DNA of 64,000 nucleotides, taken from NCBI GenBank assembly GCA_047345645.1, contig JBLEFH010000001.1; one strand, given 5' to 3'. The position numbers were made by a program, and so were the translations under genes. Source of the DNA: JBLEFH01 sp047345645 (GTDB lineage Bacteria; Pseudomonadota; Alphaproteobacteria; Rhodobacterales; Rhodobacteraceae). The number at the start of each line of letters is the position of its first letter. The stretch's first letter is position 1. Shown here piece after piece: positions 29,001 to 36,092 of this stretch. Below the pieces are notes generated by a model that saw nothing but the letters and a program-made list of their open reading frames with translations, did not search any database and was not told the DNA's origin.

Positions 29001-30594
29001 GACCGAGCTGATCGCGAAACTGCGCCACTCCACCCCTGGCGTGACGCTGATCTCACCGCCGCCGCATCACGATATCTATTCCATCGAGGATCTGGCGCAG
29101 CTTATCTATGACCTCAAGCAGATCAACCCGAAGGCGAAGGTGACCGTGAAGCTCGTGGCCTCCACCGGGGTCGGCACGATTGCCGCCGGTGTGGCCAAGG
29201 CGAAGGCGGATATCATCCTGATTTCGGGCCATAATGGCGGCACCGGGGCGTCTCCCGCGACCTCGATCAAATTCGCGGGTCTGCCGTGGGAGATGGGGCT
29301 CACCGAGGCGCATCAGGTGCTGGCGATGAACAATCTGCGCGAGCGCGTGACCCTGCGGACCGATGGCGGTCTGCGCACGGGCCGGGACATTGTGATCGCG
29401 GCGATGCTGGGGGCCGAGGAATACGGCATCGGGACGGCGGCGCTGATCGCCATGGGCTGTATCATGGTGCGTCAGTGCCAGTCGAACACCTGCCCGGTCG
29501 GCGTCTGCGTGCAGGACGAAGCGCTGCGCAAGAAGTTCACCGGGACGGCGGATGATGTGGTTAATCTCATCACCTTCTATGCGCAGGAAGTGCGCGAGAT
29601 CCTTGCCAGCTTGGGTGTGCGGAGCCTCGACGAGGTGGTTGGCCGCGCCGATCTTCTCAGTCAGGTCAGCCGCGGTGCCGAGCATCTCGACGATCTCGAC
29701 ATGAACCCGCTCTTGATCGAAGTCGATGCCGCGCGCCAGATCACATATGACCGCAACGCGCCGCGCAATGCCGTGCCGGAGACGCTGGACTCGAAGATCC
29801 TCCGCGATGGCGGGCCGTTCTTCAACGATGGCGAGAAGATGCAGCTGTCCTACACGGTTGAGAACACGCACCGCACCGTCGGCACCCGCGTCTCCTCGCA
29901 CCTGGTGCAGCGGTTCGGGATGCGCAACAGCCTCCAGCCAGATCACCTGACGATCCAGCTCACCGGCAGCGCGGGCCAATCGCTCGGCGCCTTCGCCGCC
30001 CCCGGCATGAAAATCGTCTGCTACGGCGATGCGAATGACTATGTTGGCAAGGGCCTCTCCGGTGGCACCGTGGTGGTGCGCCCGGCGCTTGGCAGCCCGC
30101 TCACGGCGGCGGAGAACACGATCATCGGCAACACCGTGCTTTACGGCGCGACCGATGGCCACCTCTTCGCCAATGGCCGGGCGGGCGAGCGTTTCGCCGT
30201 CCGCAACTCCGGCGCGAAGGTCGTGATCGAGGGCTGCGGCACCAATGGTTGCGAGTATATGACTGGCGGGATGGCCGTGATCCTCGGCTCCGTGGGCGAG
30301 AATTTCGGCGCGGGCATGACGGGCGGGATGGCCTTCATCCTCGACGAGGAGGACAATATCGACCGCCTCATCAACCCGGAATCGATCATCGCCCAGCCGA
30401 TCCGCTCGTCGCAATGGGAAGCCGTGCTGCGCGGTCTGATCGAACAGCATGTGAAGGAAACCGAAAGCCGCAAGGGTGAGGAAATCCTCCGCGATTGGGA
30501 CCTCTGGCTGCCGAAATTCCGCCAGATCGTGCCGAAGGAAATGCTCAGTCGTTTGGAGTATCCGCTCGATGATGAGACACGGGAAACCGCATAA
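26074..30594 (+). CDS. gltB: Glutamate synthase (NADPH) large subunit
   Basis: 1506 residues from MTKFDAKW, chosen for a GGAGG 6 nt upstream; a longer frame starts at 26011. Residue 34 (EHSS-C-GVGL) is the catalytic N-terminal Cys after removal of a propeptide, and forms the glutaminase site. The central and FMN domains follow, with the [3Fe-4S] motif CIMVRQCQSNTCPVGVC and the beta-helix C-terminal domain. It forms the GOGAT complex with GltD. A strong terminator follows directly. Confidence 0.97.
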   Translation: MTKFDAKWVAEQEAHRAYLAEHGMYNPEDEHSSCGVGLVVSIDGTPRREVVQAGITALKAIWHRGAVDADGKTGDGAGIHVQIPVSFFEDQIRRTGHEPDDGRLAVGMVFLPRLDFGAQERARTIVEAEVLRMGHRIYGWRHVPVDVTCLGEKANATRPEIEQMLISDGKGLDEEDFERELYVMRRRIEKAISNAGVPGFYICSLSCRSIIYKGMMLAEQVAVFYPDLEDERFESAFAIYHQRYSTNTFPQWWLAQPFRMLAHNGEINTLKGNLNWMKSHEIRMASDYFGDLADEIKPIVPGGSSDSAALDAVFEVVVRAGRSAPMAKTMLVPESWSNTGSEMPQPWKDMYAYCNSVMEPWDGPAALAMTDGRWVCAGLDRNGLRPMRYVVTGDGLLIAGSEAGMVPVDETTVKEKGALGPGQLLAVDMQEGKLYHDTEIKDALAASRPFGEWVGKITDLEKDLDHAKEDDGYTGDQLRRRQIAAGYSLEELEMVLAPMAEDGKEAIASMGDDTPSAVLSEQYRPLSHYFRQNFSQVTNPPIDSLREFRVMSLKTRFGNLKNVLDQSGSQTEILTLDSPFLSNGWFNAMVSYLGDGVKTLDCTYTTDEGLEAAIARLRTEAEDAVRAGAAHIVLTDEHQGPERLPMPMILVTSAVHSGLTAKGLRTFVSLNVRSAECIDPHYFAVLISSGATTVNPYLAQDSLADRIRRGLLDGDIDTAMSRYRTAIDQGLLKIMAKMGISVLSSYRGGLNFEAVGLSRALCAAYFPGMHSRISGIGILGIEKKIRDVHTKAWGDGPDVLPIGGFYKARRSGETHAWEARAMHVLQTACKRGNFDIWKQYSKMMKERPPIHLRDLLDFKPAAKPVPLEEVESITTIRKRFVTPGMSLGALSPEAHRTLSIAMNRIGAKSDSGEGGESPEDFTPEPNGDNASAKIKQVASGRFGVTAEYLLHCEELEIKVAQGAKPGEGGQLPGMKVTELIAKLRHSTPGVTLISPPPHHDIYSIEDLAQLIYDLKQINPKAKVTVKLVASTGVGTIAAGVAKAKADIILISGHNGGTGASPATSIKFAGLPWEMGLTEAHQVLAMNNLRERVTLRTDGGLRTGRDIVIAAMLGAEEYGIGTAALIAMGCIMVRQCQSNTCPVGVCVQDEALRKKFTGTADDVVNLITFYAQEVREILASLGVRSLDEVVGRADLLSQVSRGAEHLDDLDMNPLLIEVDAARQITYDRNAPRNAVPETLDSKILRDGGPFFNDGEKMQLSYTVENTHRTVGTRVSSHLVQRFGMRNSLQPDHLTIQLTGSAGQSLGAFAAPGMKIVCYGDANDYVGKGLSGGTVVVRPALGSPLTAAENTIIGNTVLYGATDGHLFANGRAGERFAVRNSGAKVVIEGCGTNGCEYMTGGMAVILGSVGENFGAGMTGGMAFILDEEDNIDRLINPESIIAQPIRSSQWEAVLRGLIEQHVKETESRKGEEILRDWDLWLPKFRQIVPKEMLSRLEYPLDDETRETA

Positions 30595-30597
30595 AAG

Positions 30598-30619
30598 AGG
30601 CGCCTTCGGGCGCCTTTTT
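30598..30619 (+). terminator. Rho-independent terminator after gltB
   Basis: Perfect 7-bp stem AGGCGCC/GGCGCCT with a TTCG tetraloop and TTTTT run, 4 bases after the gltB stop. Confidence 0.93.
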
Positions 30620-30649
30620 CGAAATTGAATAAATATAAGGTAAAATATA

Positions 30650-31285
30650 GTGCCACAGTGGTTAATAAACTTAACTCAGCCTCAAGCTACCTTGGGTTCA
30701 GGTGTTGTGACTTTTCTAGGCGCGATTTGCGCGGTACTGTTAGGGTGGATGTTGTTCAGCGGAAAAATTAGGGATATGAAGTCAACTATTCAGGAAACTG
30801 ATGACATCTTAAAAGAGCATCAGTTTGAAGTTAAGAAGACATTGGATGAGATTGAAAGTAAGCTGAGTAGCTTGACTGCTAGCGCAGCGCAAATCAGAGC
30901 GGATGTTGCCGATAACCAAGCCTTTGATACTGACGAGGCTGATGAAAAAGCGGAGGTGGACGGCAATGAGTTAAGCTTTGAAGATCTATCATCAAGTTGG
31001 TGGAAGATCCGAGATACGTTAGAATCTATAGCTTCAGATCCTGAGATTGACGGTAGGACTGCGGCAAAATACGCAAGGATCGACAGACGTAGCTACTCCG
31101 ATCTAATCGAATCTCTAGATTTTGATGGGAAATTGGGTAGCGATGGCGACCGATTTCTTGAAGCTGCCAAAATCTGGCTTTCTCACAGACCGAGAAAAAA
31201 GAAACCTTCTCAAGAAGTAATTATGCGCATGGTTGCGTTGGCTAATTCGTTGGTGGAGAAACATTCTAACAATCGTATTAATTAA
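30650..31285 (+). CDS. AT-rich islet gene: single-helix membrane protein with coiled coil, unknown function
   Basis: 211 residues, GTG start preceded by an AAGG site in AT-rich sequence. One membrane helix (about residues 14-36, SGVVTFLGAICAVLLGWMLF), then a charged heptad-like coiled coil (about 42-90), an acidic linker, and a basic C-terminal part ending KHSNNRIN. Its base composition is clearly AT-richer than all neighbours, and codons ending in A/T are common, suggesting horizontal acquisition. I do not recognise the family; an effector partner is not seen. Confidence 0.7.
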   Translation: MPQWLINLTQPQATLGSGVVTFLGAICAVLLGWMLFSGKIRDMKSTIQETDDILKEHQFEVKKTLDEIESKLSSLTASAAQIRADVADNQAFDTDEADEKAEVDGNELSFEDLSSSWWKIRDTLESIASDPEIDGRTAAKYARIDRRSYSDLIESLDFDGKLGSDGDRFLEAAKIWLSHRPRKKKPSQEVIMRMVALANSLVEKHSNNRIN

Positions 31286-31340
31286 ATTTCCGTTTTACAT
31301 GATTTAAAAAATTCATCGCGAACTTTCCCTAAAATACAAA

Positions 31341-31364
31341 AAAGGGAGCCCGCAGGCTCCCTTT
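31341..31364 (-). terminator. Terminator of the small His/Asp-rich gene
   Basis: Perfect 10-bp inverted repeat AAAGGGAGCC/GGCTCCCTTT with a 4-base loop. On the minus strand it is followed by a T-run, so it terminates the leftward gene 24 bp upstream. Confidence 0.88.
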
Positions 31365-31387
31365 CCATGCCTCACCATTCAGATTGC

Positions 31388-31633
31388 TTACGCAAAGTCG
31401 AAGTAGTCGGTCTGGCTCGCGCAGGGGTCCGGCTGCTGGCCGCCGCAGGAGTTGTCGTGGTGGTGGTTCTGACCGCAGTCATTGTCGTTGTCGTGGTCAA
31501 AAATGTCGAAGATGTCGTTGATCTTGTCGACTTTCCACGCGATCAGGTCGTTCGCCCAATCGAAGATGTTGGTGGAACCGTGGTCATGGCCGCAGTCGTT
31601 GCTATTACCCCAGGTCTTGAAGCTGAAAAACAT
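31388..31633 (-). CDS. Small His/Asp/Asn/Cys-rich putative metal-binding protein
   Basis: 81 residues. GGAG lies 8 nt before the ATG and a terminator follows the stop, so this is a real one-gene unit. The middle contains potential metal ligands (CGHDHG, FDHDNDNDCG, QNHHHDNSCGG) and the chain ends DYFDFA. There is no signal peptide or membrane helix. The Val-rich forward frame over the same bases lacks a ribosome-binding site and is its antisense image. Function unknown; metal buffering or a secreted or processed peptide are possibilities, not conclusions. Confidence 0.75.
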   Translation of the reverse strand: MFFSFKTWGNSNDCGHDHGSTNIFDWANDLIAWKVDKINDIFDIFDHDNDNDCGQNHHHDNSCGGQQPDPCASQTDYFDFA

Positions 31634-31789
31634 TTTATGTCTCCATATATCTGTATGAGCGCTTTTTTGCGCATATGTTTTTTAACCACGAGAAAGCCGA
31701 CTCGCCACGAAAGTTTTTAAAAAAGACTTAAGGGTTTATTTAAAATTATTTAAACCGTGTTCAGGTTTTGTCCGCATGACAATGGCGGT

Positions 31790-32695
31790 TTAAAGGGGCG
31801 TAAAAACGTAATCGAGGGCTTGCCAACGCCCTGCTTTCAAAGCTGTTTTTCTCGAAGCGATGTTGCCACCGTCGATTGTGCCGATCAAAAGCCGGTCGCG
31901 GGTCGGGTGGCGCGCGGCGAGGGCCGATTGCGCCGCCGCGGCGTAGCCAAAACCGGCGTGATCGAGGCGCACAATTTCCTCGATTACCTCGTCTCCGGCG
32001 ATCCAGTCGATCGCGCCCGGCGCCGCCGCGATGAGGCCGGTGATGCCCTTCCCCTCGACGTGGATCGCGAAGAGATCACCTGAGTCCCACAACGCGCGGA
32101 GGGTCTCGTCATCGGCGGGGATGACGCCTTTGCGGAGCTCCGGCGTTTCCTGCTCCATCGCGGCGAAGCGTGCGGCGACCATCGCGATGGCGGGTTCGGG
32201 TGCAGGAAAAGGCGTTAGCGTGACCTCCGGGCGGGGTGCGCGCATATCCCTGTATCGCGCCAAGAAGATACTGGTGTCGATATGGCTGCCCTTGGGAAGG
32301 GTCTCACCCGGCCTATGGCGCGTCCGCATGTGGTGCGGCGCGAAGCTTTGCCATTCCGCCGCCACGGTTGTCGCGAGCGCATCGAGACTGTCGAAACTAT
32401 GCGCAATCACCTCGACGAAGGGGCGTGTGATGTCCTGCGCGTAGAAGCGGATGCCGCCGAGCAGCGCGCCTGCCTGCGTGCGGATATGACGATGCGCATA
32501 ATCCAGCGGCGCGATGCCGGGCAGCTCGATATGGTCGGAGAAGAGCCGCGCGAAATCGGCGTCACCGACCCTTGCTCTCTGAAGCTCCAGCCAGTCGGCC
32601 AGCATCATGCGGCCCGTCGGCCCATAAAGCGTTTCGGCAAGCGCGCCCTCCCAGCGAAGGGACGGCCAATCATCGGAAAAGCGATGCATTCTCAT
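31790..32695 (-). CDS. Hypothetical protein with GNAT-like C-terminal half
   Basis: 301 residues, soluble. The C-terminal ~110 residues resemble an N-acetyltransferase fold (IPADDETLRALWDSGDLFAIHVEGKGITGLIAA, then a late TIDGGNIASRKTALKAGRW segment typical of GNAT ends, where Asn and the A-loop contact CoA). The N-terminal part (PSLRWEGALAETLYGPTGRMMLADWLELQRAR) is not recognised. Two close ATGs (32695, 32689) could start it. A 156-bp AT-rich gap separates it from the small His-rich gene. Confidence 0.75.
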   Translation of the reverse strand: MRMHRFSDDWPSLRWEGALAETLYGPTGRMMLADWLELQRARVGDADFARLFSDHIELPGIAPLDYAHRHIRTQAGALLGGIRFYAQDITRPFVEVIAHSFDSLDALATTVAAEWQSFAPHHMRTRHRPGETLPKGSHIDTSIFLARYRDMRAPRPEVTLTPFPAPEPAIAMVAARFAAMEQETPELRKGVIPADDETLRALWDSGDLFAIHVEGKGITGLIAAAPGAIDWIAGDEVIEEIVRLDHAGFGYAAAAQSALAARHPTRDRLLIGTIDGGNIASRKTALKAGRWQALDYVFTPL

Positions 32696-32784
32696 CGCAT
32701 AAGTCGGGAAACCGTGCCTGTCACCCCGTGCCGCATGGCTCTGCGACCTTGCGCCGCGGCGCGCGCTTGCCTAATCACGCGAGC

Positions 32785-33501
32785 ATGGCGCGGGCAAAAC
32801 AGGCAGAGATCGAGGAAGAGCAGGAGGACGCGCCGAAGCGTGGCCTGTTGCGGCGGCTTGTCGGCTGGACCGTGCGCCAGTTTCTGCGGCTCACGGCGTT
32901 TCTCGCGCTGATCATCCTGATCCTGCGGTTCATCGCGCCGCCCTTCACGCCGCTGATGATGATGGAAACCAACCGTCTGGGCGAGGTCCGGCAGGAGTGG
33001 GTGCCCCTCGACGCGATCAACCCGCGCATGAGCCGGGCGGTCGCGGCGGCGGAGGATGCAAGGTTCTGCAACCATGGCGGCTTTGACGGGGTCGCGATCC
33101 GGCAGGCCATCGAGGATGGGTCGGGCCGGGGGGCCAGCACGATAACGCAGCAGGTGGCGAAGAATGTGTTTCTCTGGCCGGGGCGGTCCTGGCTCCGCAA
33201 GGGGGCGGAGGCCTATCTGACCATCCTGATCGAGCTGATCTGGCCGAAAGCGCGGATCATGGAGATTTATCTCAATGTCGCGGAAATGGGCGAGGGTGTG
33301 TTCGGGGTTGAGGCGGCGGCGCAGTATTGGTTCGGCGTCTCGGCGTCCGAGTTGAGCGAGCGGCAGGCGGCGCAATTGGCGGCGATCCTGCCCGCGCCGA
33401 AAAGCCGCTCGGCACGGCAGTCGAGCCAACGCGCCGCGCGGATCGTTGATGGCGGGCGGACGCTGGCGGCCAATGGCGGCGCGGCCTGTTTCGGCGGTTA
33501 A
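32785..33501 (+). CDS. mtgA: Monofunctional biosynthetic peptidoglycan transglycosylase
   Basis: 238 residues from MARAKQAEIE; the frame runs further upstream but the family begins here. One N-terminal membrane helix (about 33-53) is followed by a GT51 domain: AAEDARFCNHGGFD (catalytic Glu), GRGASTITQQVAKNVFLWPGRSW, ELIWPKARIMEIYLNVAEMG. It polymerises lipid II into glycan strands without a transpeptidase domain. It converges with the next gene, sharing TTAA at the stops. Confidence 0.95.
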   Translation: MARAKQAEIEEEQEDAPKRGLLRRLVGWTVRQFLRLTAFLALIILILRFIAPPFTPLMMMETNRLGEVRQEWVPLDAINPRMSRAVAAAEDARFCNHGGFDGVAIRQAIEDGSGRGASTITQQVAKNVFLWPGRSWLRKGAEAYLTILIELIWPKARIMEIYLNVAEMGEGVFGVEAAAQYWFGVSASELSERQAAQLAAILPAPKSRSARQSSQRAARIVDGGRTLAANGGAACFGG

Positions 33502-34049
33502 GGGCGCGGACGTTCCAAGACAAGGCACGGGTCGCCGAGATACTCCGTTTCGCGGATTTGTTGGAAGCCGAGCTTGGTGGCGAGGTTGATGGAGGCGGTA
33601 TTCTCCGGCGCGACGATGGCGGAGACGACCTCTGGCGCGCGGGCGTCATCGAGCCAGTCGAGCGCCGCTTGGCAGGCTTCGAAAGCGTAGCCTTTGCCGT
33701 GCATGGCGGGCGAGATTACCCACCCCATCTCAATGCCCCGTAAGGGCGGCGAAATCGTGCGGATGCCCGTCATGAAGCCTGCGGAGCCGACAAATTCGCC
33801 CGCATGGGTTTCCACGAGCCAATATCCATAACCAAAGAGAAGCCAGTGGCCGACCTTGGCGCAGATCCGGTTTTGGCTGCGCTCAACCGTTTGCGGGGTG
33901 CCGCCGATGTAGCGCACCACCTCGGGGTCCGCCCACATGGTCGCGATATCGTCGAGATCATCCGCCCTATGGACGCGCAGCCGCAGCCGCTCTGTCTCCA
34001 GAAGCGGCACGATTCCGTCGAGCGGATTAGGCGATAACGAGCTGTCCAT
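33498..34049 (-). CDS. GNAT acetyltransferase, RimJ/RimL type
   Basis: 183 residues with TERLRLRVHRADDLDDIATMWADPEVVRYIGG at the start, MGWVISPAMHGKGYAFEACQAAL (acetyl-CoA binding loop) and NTASINLATKLGFQQIRE near the end. Such enzymes acetylate N-termini or small amines; the substrate is unknown. It overlaps the upstream Rieske gene by 23 bp, so it belongs to the hpd unit. Confidence 0.9.
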   Translation of the reverse strand: MDSSLSPNPLDGIVPLLETERLRLRVHRADDLDDIATMWADPEVVRYIGGTPQTVERSQNRICAKVGHWLLFGYGYWLVETHAGEFVGSAGFMTGIRTISPPLRGIEMGWVISPAMHGKGYAFEACQAALDWLDDARAPEVVSAIVAPENTASINLATKLGFQQIRETEYLGDPCLVLERPRP

Positions 34050-34365
34050 CCTGTTCTTTTAGCGGAATTTCCGCGAGGCGACAGCCCTCGGCGTGACCGC
34101 TCAACCCTTCGCCCGTCAGCGCGTCAAACACCGCGTCGTGGTTGGAGCAGATGAGCCGGTCACCGTTCTGAACGTCGCTGTCCCGCTGATCGAGCGGCAG
34201 GAACTGATGCGGGCAGAGATTGACGAAGGCGCGCGGCCCGGCGCTGGTCGGCACCACGAGGACAGGCAACTTGCCCAGAATCTCGGAGACGGGAGCCGCA
34301 ACCCCCGCCTCGCAAATCGCGGTTCCGGGCGCAGGCGCCCCCGGAAACTCGTGCCATGCGCGCAT
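34027..34365 (-). CDS. Small Rieske [2Fe-2S] protein
   Basis: 112 residues. The Rieske ligands are Cys51-x-His53 and Cys73-x-x-His76 (CPHQFLPLD...CSNHDAVFD), the arrangement of soluble Rieske ferredoxins. It starts on the last base of the hpd stop (TGATG). The role is probably electron transfer to an oxygenase or reductase outside this cluster; HPPD itself needs no ferredoxin. Confidence 0.9.
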   Translation of the reverse strand: MRAWHEFPGAPAPGTAICEAGVAAPVSEILGKLPVLVVPTSAGPRAFVNLCPHQFLPLDQRDSDVQNGDRLICSNHDAVFDALTGEGLSGHAEGCRLAEIPLKEQDGQLVIA

Positions 34366-35459
34366 CAGATGACCCCGCGGGCTTCCTGATCGGCTTCGAT
34401 CGACTCGAAGAGCGCCTTGAAGTTGCCCTCACCGAAACCGTCATCGCCCTTGCGCTGAATGAACTCGAAGAAGATCGGCCCGATCACCGTTTTCGAGAAA
34501 ATCTGTAGCAGGATCTTGGTGTTGCCCCCATCGACCACGCCTTCGCCGTCGATCAGAATGCCGTGCTTCTTCATTCGGTCCATCGGCTCGTCATGACCAG
34601 ACACGCGGTCATAGGACATGTCGTAATAGATCTCCGGCGGCGGCGGCATGAAGCGCAGGCCATTGGCATGGATCTGATCGGTCGAGTCGTAGATATTCTC
34701 GCTCGCGACCGCGATGTGCTGGATGCCTTCGCCTTTATATTCCTTGAGATATTCCTCGATCTGGCTCTTTTCATCGGCGCTTTCATTGATCGGGATGCGG
34801 ATGCGGCCGCAGGGCGAGGTCAGGGCGCGGGAGAACAGCCCCGTTTTCTTGCCCTCGATATCGAAGAACCGGATCTCCTTGAAATTGAAGATCTCGTTAT
34901 AGAAGCGATACCACGTGTCCATATTGCCGCGATGGACGTTGTGGGTCAGGTGGTCGAGATAGTAGAAGCCCACGCCTTCGGGCTTCGGGTCCGCGCCATC
35001 CAGCCACTCATATTCGGCCTCGTAAGGATTGCCCTTCTCGCCATAGGTGTCGACGAAATAGAGCAGGCTATCGCCGATGCCGTAAACGGCGGGGACATCG
35101 AGGACCTTGCCGCCCCCTTCATAGGGCTTCGCGCCCATCTCCACCGCGCGGTTAAAGGCGTGCTCCGCATCAACCACGCGCCACGCCATCGACGGCGCGC
35201 AAGGGCCGTGAAGCTCGACGAAATCCATCCCCATCGAGCCTTTTTCAGCGTTCAGCACATAGGTGATGTCGCCCTGCTGCCAAAGGGTGATGTCCTTGGT
35301 CTTGTGCTTGGCGGTCTTGGTGTAGCCCATCTTGGTGAAGAGATCGGCCAGCTCATCCGGGTTCGGGTGCGCGAATTCAACGAATTCAAATCCGTCGGTC
35401 CCGGCGGGGTTCTGGTCGGTGATCTCTGCCGGCGGGGCGTCGTGCGGGAAGGGTCCCAT
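34365..35459 (-). CDS. hpd: 4-Hydroxyphenylpyruvate dioxygenase
   Basis: 364 residues from MGPFPHDAPP, chosen because GGAGG lies 7 nt upstream; an ATG 12 bases earlier is possible. Non-heme Fe(II) enzyme that converts 4-hydroxyphenylpyruvate to homogentisate in tyrosine breakdown. Expected iron ligands lie in LDHLTHNVH, GIQHIAVAS and FFEFIQRKGDDGFGEGNF (His, His, Glu). It is divergent from an Lrp-family regulator across a palindrome-rich gap. Confidence 0.96.
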   Translation of the reverse strand: MGPFPHDAPPAEITDQNPAGTDGFEFVEFAHPNPDELADLFTKMGYTKTAKHKTKDITLWQQGDITYVLNAEKGSMGMDFVELHGPCAPSMAWRVVDAEHAFNRAVEMGAKPYEGGGKVLDVPAVYGIGDSLLYFVDTYGEKGNPYEAEYEWLDGADPKPEGVGFYYLDHLTHNVHRGNMDTWYRFYNEIFNFKEIRFFDIEGKKTGLFSRALTSPCGRIRIPINESADEKSQIEEYLKEYKGEGIQHIAVASENIYDSTDQIHANGLRFMPPPPEIYYDMSYDRVSGHDEPMDRMKKHGILIDGEGVVDGGNTKILLQIFSKTVIGPIFFEFIQRKGDDGFGEGNFKALFESIEADQEARGVI

Positions 35460-35527
35460 AGCATCCTCCATGTGATTGTTGAGGGGACTCTCCCATGAAA
35501 CCCTTGCATTGTGCGCGCGAATCTGGA

Positions 35528-35572
35528 CTAATTTGAAATTAGTATGCGTGATTGACGCATTTTAAATTTAAA
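35528..35572. promoter_or_regulatory. Three adjacent palindromes between hpd and lrp-like gene
   Basis: CTAATTTGAAATTAG (35528-35542, 7-1-7), ATGCGTGATTGACGCAT (35544-35560, 6-5-6) and TTTAAATTTAAA (35561-35572) are perfect inverted repeats packed into 45 bp of the 132-bp divergent gap. They are likely operators for the Lrp-type regulator controlling hpd and itself. Confidence 0.65.
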
Positions 35573-35591
35573 TAGCGCGCGAAATACGCAT

Positions 35592-36062
35592 ATGACAGAG
35601 TTGGACCGCACAGACCGCCGCCTGATTCACGCCCTTCAGGGCGATGCGACGCTCACCAATGCCGAGTTGGGTGAGCGGCTGAATCTCTCGGCAAGTCAGG
35701 CTGGGCGGCGACGGCAAAAGCTGGAAGAGGGCGCGATCATCACCGGGGCGCGGGCTCTGGTCGATGCCCCTAAGGTCGGTCTCACCATCGAAAGTTTCGT
35801 GCAGGTTGTGATGGCGGGCCATTCGCGGCGCAATGCAAAGGATTTCGAAACGGCGATGCAGCGCCGCCCCGAAATTGTCGCCGTGTGGACGCTCACCGGC
35901 GAGGCGGACTATCTGTTGCGCGTCTATACACCCGATCTTAAGGCGCTCAACCATCTGGTGCAGGAGGTTCTGCTCGACAATCCGGCTGTTGCGCGGGTGC
36001 AGAGTCAGATCGTCATGGACCGTGTGAAGCCCGATGCCCCCTTGCCGCTGGACGGCGATTAG
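35592..36062 (+). CDS. Lrp/AsnC family transcriptional regulator
   Basis: 156 residues: N-terminal winged HTH (LDRTDRRLIHALQGDATLTNAELGERLNLSASQAGRRRQKLEEGAII) and C-terminal RAM/AsnC ligand domain (TGEADYLLRVYTPDLKALNHLV). It has no clear ribosome-binding site. Its position divergent from hpd suggests it senses tyrosine, phenylalanine or an aromatic intermediate, which is inference. Confidence 0.93.
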   Translation: MTELDRTDRRLIHALQGDATLTNAELGERLNLSASQAGRRRQKLEEGAIITGARALVDAPKVGLTIESFVQVVMAGHSRRNAKDFETAMQRRPEIVAVWTLTGEADYLLRVYTPDLKALNHLVQEVLLDNPAVARVQSQIVMDRVKPDAPLPLDGD

Positions 36063-36092
36063 CGTTGAGTGGCCTGAGGTGAGGAGAGACAT

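Noticed and set aside
31367..31720. Val-rich forward frame over the small His-rich gene
   Set aside because: It lacks a ribosome-binding site, and its runs of Val are the complement of Asp/His/Asn codons.
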